Of a DNA stretch of 64,000 nucleotides, positions 59,642 through 64,000 are shown piece after piece. Under the pieces are notes generated by a model. It was not told the origin of the DNA and made no database searches. It was given only the letters and a program-made list of their open reading frames with translations. Location of the stretch: assembly GCF_001078055.1 (NCBI RefSeq), contig NZ_CP010777.1, forward strand, positions 2,626,408 through 2,690,407, written 5' to 3'. Position 1 is the first letter of the stretch, and every line of letters starts with the position of its first letter. Source of the DNA: Rufibacter radiotolerans. GTDB lineage: Bacteria > Bacteroidota > Bacteroidia > Cytophagales > Hymenobacteraceae. The translations under genes were made by a program, and so were the position numbers.

Positions 59642-61645
59642 TTAAAAGTCCAGCAAATCTATTGGCGCCAGCTCCAGCGTATCCATTATTTGGGTGGTAT
59701 CTGGTTTGGCTATGATAAAGTTGCCGGCCCGGCCGTTCAGGTTCACATAAGGCGCCACGTTGTTATGGTCATTTGAGCTGATTAGACCCCGTTTGTACAT
59801 GAGCCCCGAAATTAACTTGAAGAAGTACCTTGGGTAGGCCCTGAGGTCGCCATACTGGTCAAAATAGGTCCTATACTGCTTAGGCTTGGGCACTATGCTG
59901 GCCAGGAACAGACTCTCGTTAATATTTAACTGGTTAGGGGCTTTAGAGAAATAGAACCTGGCAGCCTCTTTCACGCCATAGACATTGGGACCCCATTCAA
60001 TAATGTTCAGATACACCTCAAACATGCGCTGTTTGCTGGTGAGCCTAAGGTTTTCAATAATCCAGACAATCAACGCCTCTTCCACCTTTCTGGTGATGGT
60101 TTTCTTTCTTGTAAGGAAGGCGTTTTTCACCAGCTGCATGGACACGGTACTTCCGCCGCGCACAAAGGACTTCTCTTTGATGTTGGTGATCAAGGAATGC
60201 CGGAAGGCGCCTTCATGGAACCCTTTGTGCGTCATGAACCTTGGGTCCTCCGCAGTCAGGATCGCATACTTTAAATAGTTAGGGATCTGGTTGTAGGGCG
60301 TAAAGTCAGGGTTAGCCGGTCCCACTACAAAGGTTCTGGACACCTTCCCTTTTTCATACACGGTGTGCGTGAAATCAGTATTAAGCTTTCTAAGGTCAAC
60401 GGGGCCGTACTGCGTGATATTAAAGTCCGGTGAGGCATCTAAGTCAGAATCGAACTTAAGGCTGTCTACGCGAGCCATGTCCACATAAAAATTCATGCGG
60501 TACTTAAAGGTACCGGTGGCTTTCATGCCCTGGAACGTATCAAACAAACCCGGAGGCATAGACTCAAACAGATCATTGGCCGGTATCTCCGGCGAATCAA
60601 TATTGATCCCTATTTTACGGTTAGGCCTGGTTTCATAGGTGACCTGCGGGTGGAAGATGGCTTTGTTGATACGCACCTCAGACCCTTTTCCCAGCGAGTA
60701 ATAATGGTCGCCTAAGGTGATGACGTATTTTAACGCACCATCTTTTACCGTTACATTCTCATCTGCAATCTTGGGGTGGTTCAGCACCAGGCCATGGGCA
60801 CTGGATTCGCCTTTGATGGTAAGCTGGTTATTTTTGAAAACCTTATCTGTGATACTGAGGGTGAGGGTATCAAAGCGAACGGTTGCCCCAAACTTCTGCT
60901 TTATATAAGGCACTTCAATGCTGCCAGATTTTTCGTCACCGTACATCTTGGCAGACAGCAGGTATTTGTTGGGGTTGATGACGCCGCGTACAAACATGGT
61001 ATTGGTGACAGAATCTGTGGTAATGGTCATACGGCCATCAATTTCCCCATCTTCCATAACTAAATCAGGCACCAGCATGTTAATGGTTCGGCCGTCGTTT
61101 TTAAACAATACCCCCAAATTGCGGAAGTTGACGCCATCAGGTACGTTCTCAAAGGCGGTCTCTATTAATTGGTTCAGAAGCGTACCATAGTTAGACTTTT
61201 TGGCTGTAGAGTCCGCTGCAGCTCCTTTTGCTTTCTTTCTATACAGAAAGGAAAAGTTATCAACGCTGTCTTGCTTGAAGGCTGTAATGTTACCGTTTGC
61301 CAAATTAAACTGTTTAAAAACCAGCCTGCCAAGGAAAAGAGATCTAAAACTAACAGTGGCCTGCACAGTGTCTACCTGCATGAGCTTAGGCTGATTGTTT
61401 GGTAAGAGAGCGATATCCGTTACCAACACGGTATTCAGGTCCAGGAATCTGGCACGGCCAATATGCAGTTTGGCCGGATATTTAGCTTCCACCTTTTGAA
61501 TGACCTTCGTGACAGCGTACTGCAAGAGCCTTTCCCGGTTCAGGAGGAAGACGGTAAAAGAAATAGCGAGCAAACCAATAAACACTCCGGCTCCTATAAT
61601 GAGCTTCTTCCTATTTCTGGCAAAAAAATCTGTGAATTTAGACAA
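59642..61645 (-). CDS. GT51 peptidoglycan transglycosylase with large N-terminal AsmA-like region
   Basis: A 667-residue protein. One membrane helix (about 14-36) is followed by about 400 residues of strand-rich sequence like AsmA/YhdP lipid-transfer grooves (HIGRARFLDLNTVLVTDIALL near 56-76), then a GT51 transglycosylase domain from about 455: catalytic E466 in EDPRFMTHKGF, the GGSTVSMQLVKN motif and RKVEEALIVWIIE. No transpeptidase domain follows, so it polymerises glycan strands at most. The start is TTG. The assignment of the first part is by strand pattern only; the GT51 motifs are clear. Confidence 0.82.
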   Translation of the reverse strand: MSKFTDFFARNRKKLIIGAGVFIGLLAISFTVFLLNRERLLQYAVTKVIQKVEAKYPAKLHIGRARFLDLNTVLVTDIALLPNNQPKLMQVDTVQATVSFRSLFLGRLVFKQFNLANGNITAFKQDSVDNFSFLYRKKAKGAAADSTAKKSNYGTLLNQLIETAFENVPDGVNFRNLGVLFKNDGRTINMLVPDLVMEDGEIDGRMTITTDSVTNTMFVRGVINPNKYLLSAKMYGDEKSGSIEVPYIKQKFGATVRFDTLTLSITDKVFKNNQLTIKGESSAHGLVLNHPKIADENVTVKDGALKYVITLGDHYYSLGKGSEVRINKAIFHPQVTYETRPNRKIGINIDSPEIPANDLFESMPPGLFDTFQGMKATGTFKYRMNFYVDMARVDSLKFDSDLDASPDFNITQYGPVDLRKLNTDFTHTVYEKGKVSRTFVVGPANPDFTPYNQIPNYLKYAILTAEDPRFMTHKGFHEGAFRHSLITNIKEKSFVRGGSTVSMQLVKNAFLTRKKTITRKVEEALIVWIIENLRLTSKQRMFEVYLNIIEWGPNVYGVKEAARFYFSKAPNQLNINESLFLASIVPKPKQYRTYFDQYGDLRAYPRYFFKLISGLMYKRGLISSNDHNNVAPYVNLNGRAGNFIIAKPDTTQIMDTLELAPIDLLDF

Positions 61646-61849
61646 AGTAATAAGTTACCGTTAGTTGTATTGGGCAAACGAACATCAAGCATTGCGCCAA
61701 TCTGCAAAACTAATGCAATACACGACACATAAAAACCCTATGGTAGTGCAACTGAATAAATACGGAAAGTATTGTATAAAGTTAGTTAGCCCTAAAAGGC
61801 CTGGCCATTTTACTGCACTTTTACCTTAGAGGTTCTCAGGCAACCTTTA

Positions 61850-61857
61850 TATCTTTG
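61850..61857 (+). promoter_or_regulatory. -7 element of purB
   Basis: TATCTTTG, matching TAnnTTTG, with TTAG (a one-base variant of TTTG) 20 bases upstream. The ATG lies 16 bases after the element. Confidence 0.55.
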
Positions 61858-61873
61858 GCCAAAATAAGAGCCC

Positions 61874-63226
61874 ATGAATTTATCTGCCCTTACAGCCATA
61901 TCACCCATTGATGGTCGTTACAGATCACAAGTAGAAGACTTAGCCCCGTATTTTTCTGAATTTGCTTTAATAAGATACCGCCTCTTGGTAGAAGTGGAAT
62001 ACTTTATTTCCCTTTGCGAACTTCCCTTACCTCAACTAAAGCACTTTGACCACAGCCTGTTCCCAGCCATGCGGAAAATCTATGAGAGCTTTTCTTTGGA
62101 GGATGCCCAGAAAATAAAGGATACAGAGAAAGTAACCAACCATGATGTAAAAGCGGTAGAGTACTTTCTGAAAGACAAGTTAGAGGAATTAGGGGTAGGC
62201 GAAACAAAAGAGTTTATCCATTTTGGGCTCACTTCTCAGGACATTAATAACACGGCTATCCCTCTGTCTCTGCAGCAGGCTATTAAAACCATCTACCTGC
62301 CTGCCGTAAGCATTTTGGTTGAGTCCTTAAAAGGCCTGGCAACTTCCTGGAAAGACATTCCTATGTTGGCGCACACCCATGGCCAACCTGCTTCTCCTAC
62401 CCGCCTAGGAAAGGAAGTACAGGTATTTGTAGAGCGCTTAGAACAACAATTGGTGCTTTTCCACCAAATTCCTTTTGCTGGGAAGTTTGGAGGGGCCACC
62501 GGTAATTTTAACGCCCATTACGTAGCTTATCCTTCCATTGATTGGGTTTCTTTTGGGAATACCTTTCTCAAAGGGAAGCTCCAGTTACAAAGAAGCCAAG
62601 TCACTACCCAAATAGAGCATTATGATCATTTAGCTGCGCTCTTTGATAATGTAAAAAGGATTAATACCATCCTTATAGATTTCTCCAGAGACATATGGCA
62701 ATACATCTCCATGGGCTACTTTAAACAGAAAATAAAGGCAGGCGAAATAGGGTCTTCTGCTATGCCCCATAAAGTAAATCCTATTGATTTTGAAAATGCA
62801 GAAGGCAATTTAAGTATGGCGAATGCTATTTTTGGTTTCCTTTCTGAGAAGCTCCCAATTTCCAGATTACAAAGGGATTTAACAGATTCTACGGTCTTGA
62901 GAAATATTGGGGTACCTATTTCCCATACTTTACTTGCTCTTAAATCTTTACAGAAAGGTATTAATAAACTCCAGTTGAATGAAGAAGCTATTAAACAGGA
63001 CCTGGAGGAAAATTGGGCAGTGGTAGCAGAGGCAATTCAGACGGTACTAAGAAGAGAAGGCTACCCATCTCCTTATGAGGCTTTAAAGGGATTGACGAGA
63101 ACCAATGAGAAAATCACAGAGCGGTCCATCCAAAACTTTATTGAAACATTACATATTACAGATGCTCTCAAAAAGGAATTGAAAGCAATCACTCCGTTTA
63201 CTTTTACAGGAATTCAGTTATTCTAA
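61874..63226 (+). CDS. purB: adenylosuccinate lyase
   Basis: A 450-residue fumarase/aspartase-superfamily enzyme that acts twice in purine synthesis (SAICAR to AICAR; adenylosuccinate to AMP). The signature SSAMPHKVNPIDFENAEG contains the catalytic serine near 294-295; AHTHGQPASPTRLGKE near 164-179 and the first conserved histidine (TNHDVKAVEYFLK) near 93 are present. It is of the E. coli PurB type, full length. It is the last protein gene before the rRNA operon and is followed by its own terminator. Confidence 0.96.
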   Translation: MNLSALTAISPIDGRYRSQVEDLAPYFSEFALIRYRLLVEVEYFISLCELPLPQLKHFDHSLFPAMRKIYESFSLEDAQKIKDTEKVTNHDVKAVEYFLKDKLEELGVGETKEFIHFGLTSQDINNTAIPLSLQQAIKTIYLPAVSILVESLKGLATSWKDIPMLAHTHGQPASPTRLGKEVQVFVERLEQQLVLFHQIPFAGKFGGATGNFNAHYVAYPSIDWVSFGNTFLKGKLQLQRSQVTTQIEHYDHLAALFDNVKRINTILIDFSRDIWQYISMGYFKQKIKAGEIGSSAMPHKVNPIDFENAEGNLSMANAIFGFLSEKLPISRLQRDLTDSTVLRNIGVPISHTLLALKSLQKGINKLQLNEEAIKQDLEENWAVVAEAIQTVLRREGYPSPYEALKGLTRTNEKITERSIQNFIETLHITDALKKELKAITPFTFTGIQLF

Positions 63227-63249
63227 CTCAATATAGAAGCTACAGATTA

Positions 63250-63290
63250 TTAAATAGGCCCAGCTATTTATTAGCCGGGCCTATTTAATT
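63250..63290. terminator. terminator of purB
   Basis: Stem TAAATAGGCCC (63251-63261) with GGGCCTATTTA (63277-63287), followed by ATTAT, 25 bases after the purB stop. Confidence 0.85.
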
Positions 63291-63445
63291 ATACCCGTAT
63301 TTTTTGACTTATAAATTATCAGGAGGGGTAATTAGAAGTAAAAGTGCTTATGCTTAATTAACGTTGTTTGTTATTTAAATAACTGGGATGGTATCATTAC
63401 AAGGAGCACATTTCCCGGTCCTCCCCGCCATGCCTTTAAACGCCT

Positions 63446-63476
63446 CGAGGGCCCGTCCATCGCTGGGGGGCCCTCG
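63446..63476 (-). terminator. GC-rich hairpin after the rRNA operon
   Basis: CGAGGGCCC pairs with GGGCCCTCG, 14 bases beyond the 5S end on the minus strand. It is likely to be part of the rRNA operon terminator although no T run follows directly. Confidence 0.5.
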
Positions 63477-63489
63477 GGGGTTGTTGGGG

Positions 63490-63600
<111 letters not shown>

Positions 63601-63705
63601 GCCTTGAGGCATCTCTGCCTACCGCACGGTATCGCTACGCGTGCTCAATGATGTCGGGGGGTGCTTTGATATACATGGGAAGAAAGAGAACAAGTAGGGT
63701 ACGCG

Positions 63706-64000
<295 letters not shown>

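Noticed and set aside
44682..63346. Shared 14-base string TAATTAGAAGTAAAA-type sequence near 44688 and 63331
   Set aside because: Short, AT-rich, no extended similarity or structure; likely chance.

Overview
The window looks like chromosomal DNA of a Bacteroidota bacterium, most likely order Cytophagales and perhaps a Rufibacter/Pontibacter/Hymenobacter-type organism. The supports are type IX secretion sorting domains at the C-termini of two secreted proteins, a TonB-dependent receptor coupled to a DUF4249 lipoprotein, promoter elements of the Bacteroidota form (TAnnTTTG near -7, with several transcripts that look leaderless), few Shine-Dalgarno sequences, and protein families typical of that phylum. 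The genus is inference only. Most of the window has balanced base composition; the blocks at about 25.9-28.3 kb and 44.5-47.5 kb are clearly AT-richer.

Layout. 0-9 kb: a beta-barrel-like protein, sbcD without sbcC, catalase, a threonine-dehydratase-like PLP enzyme behind a structured leader, a zinc alcohol dehydrogenase, a secreted WD40-like protein and an outer-membrane protein. 9-18.5 kb: EamA exporter plus universal stress protein, two small unknowns, an HNH nuclease, an MFS exporter, a lipoprotein hydrolase, thioredoxin and an M61 peptidase. 18.5-25 kb: TonB receptor/DUF4249 pair, purine nucleoside phosphorylase, SppA. 25.9-28.3 kb: an AT-rich island of small orphan genes separated by attC-like imperfect palindromes, read here as an integron-type cassette array with no integrase in the window. 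28.3-42.7 kb: rarA, two small membrane proteins, an isolated nuoH-nuoI pair, a YgiB/YgiC-like pair, murI, an Uup-like ABC-F protein and a class III CoA transferase. 42.8-47.5 kb: two tandem T9SS-secreted paralogues with a decayed third copy between them. 47.5-63.2 kb: DEAD-box helicase, menA, glutathione peroxidase, argS-arginase with divergent speA (an arginine/polyamine group), a HAD phosphatase, hemY-type protoporphyrinogen oxidase, a Dpm1-like glycosyltransferase, TerC, a GT51 transglycosylase with a large N-terminal domain, and purB. The right edge holds 5S and the 3' end of 23S rRNA on the minus strand.

The most unusual signal is a family of about 28 dispersed palindromes of roughly 40 bp (half-site GTTTTnGGCCTGTTTT, then its reverse complement). 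Most lie just after genes and act, or look able to act, as hairpin terminators. The palindrome has one reading frame free of stops, and in that same frame one copy lies inside argS while another supplies the GTG start and first codons of menA. Two other copies contain the stop codon of a gene. This resembles the Rickettsia palindromic elements that occur inside reading frames. The family is nearly absent from the cassette island and the T9SS paralogue block, which fits later arrival or faster turnover of those blocks.

Start positions given here often differ from the longest open frame, because several frames run upstream through a palindrome into sequence that does not look like protein.
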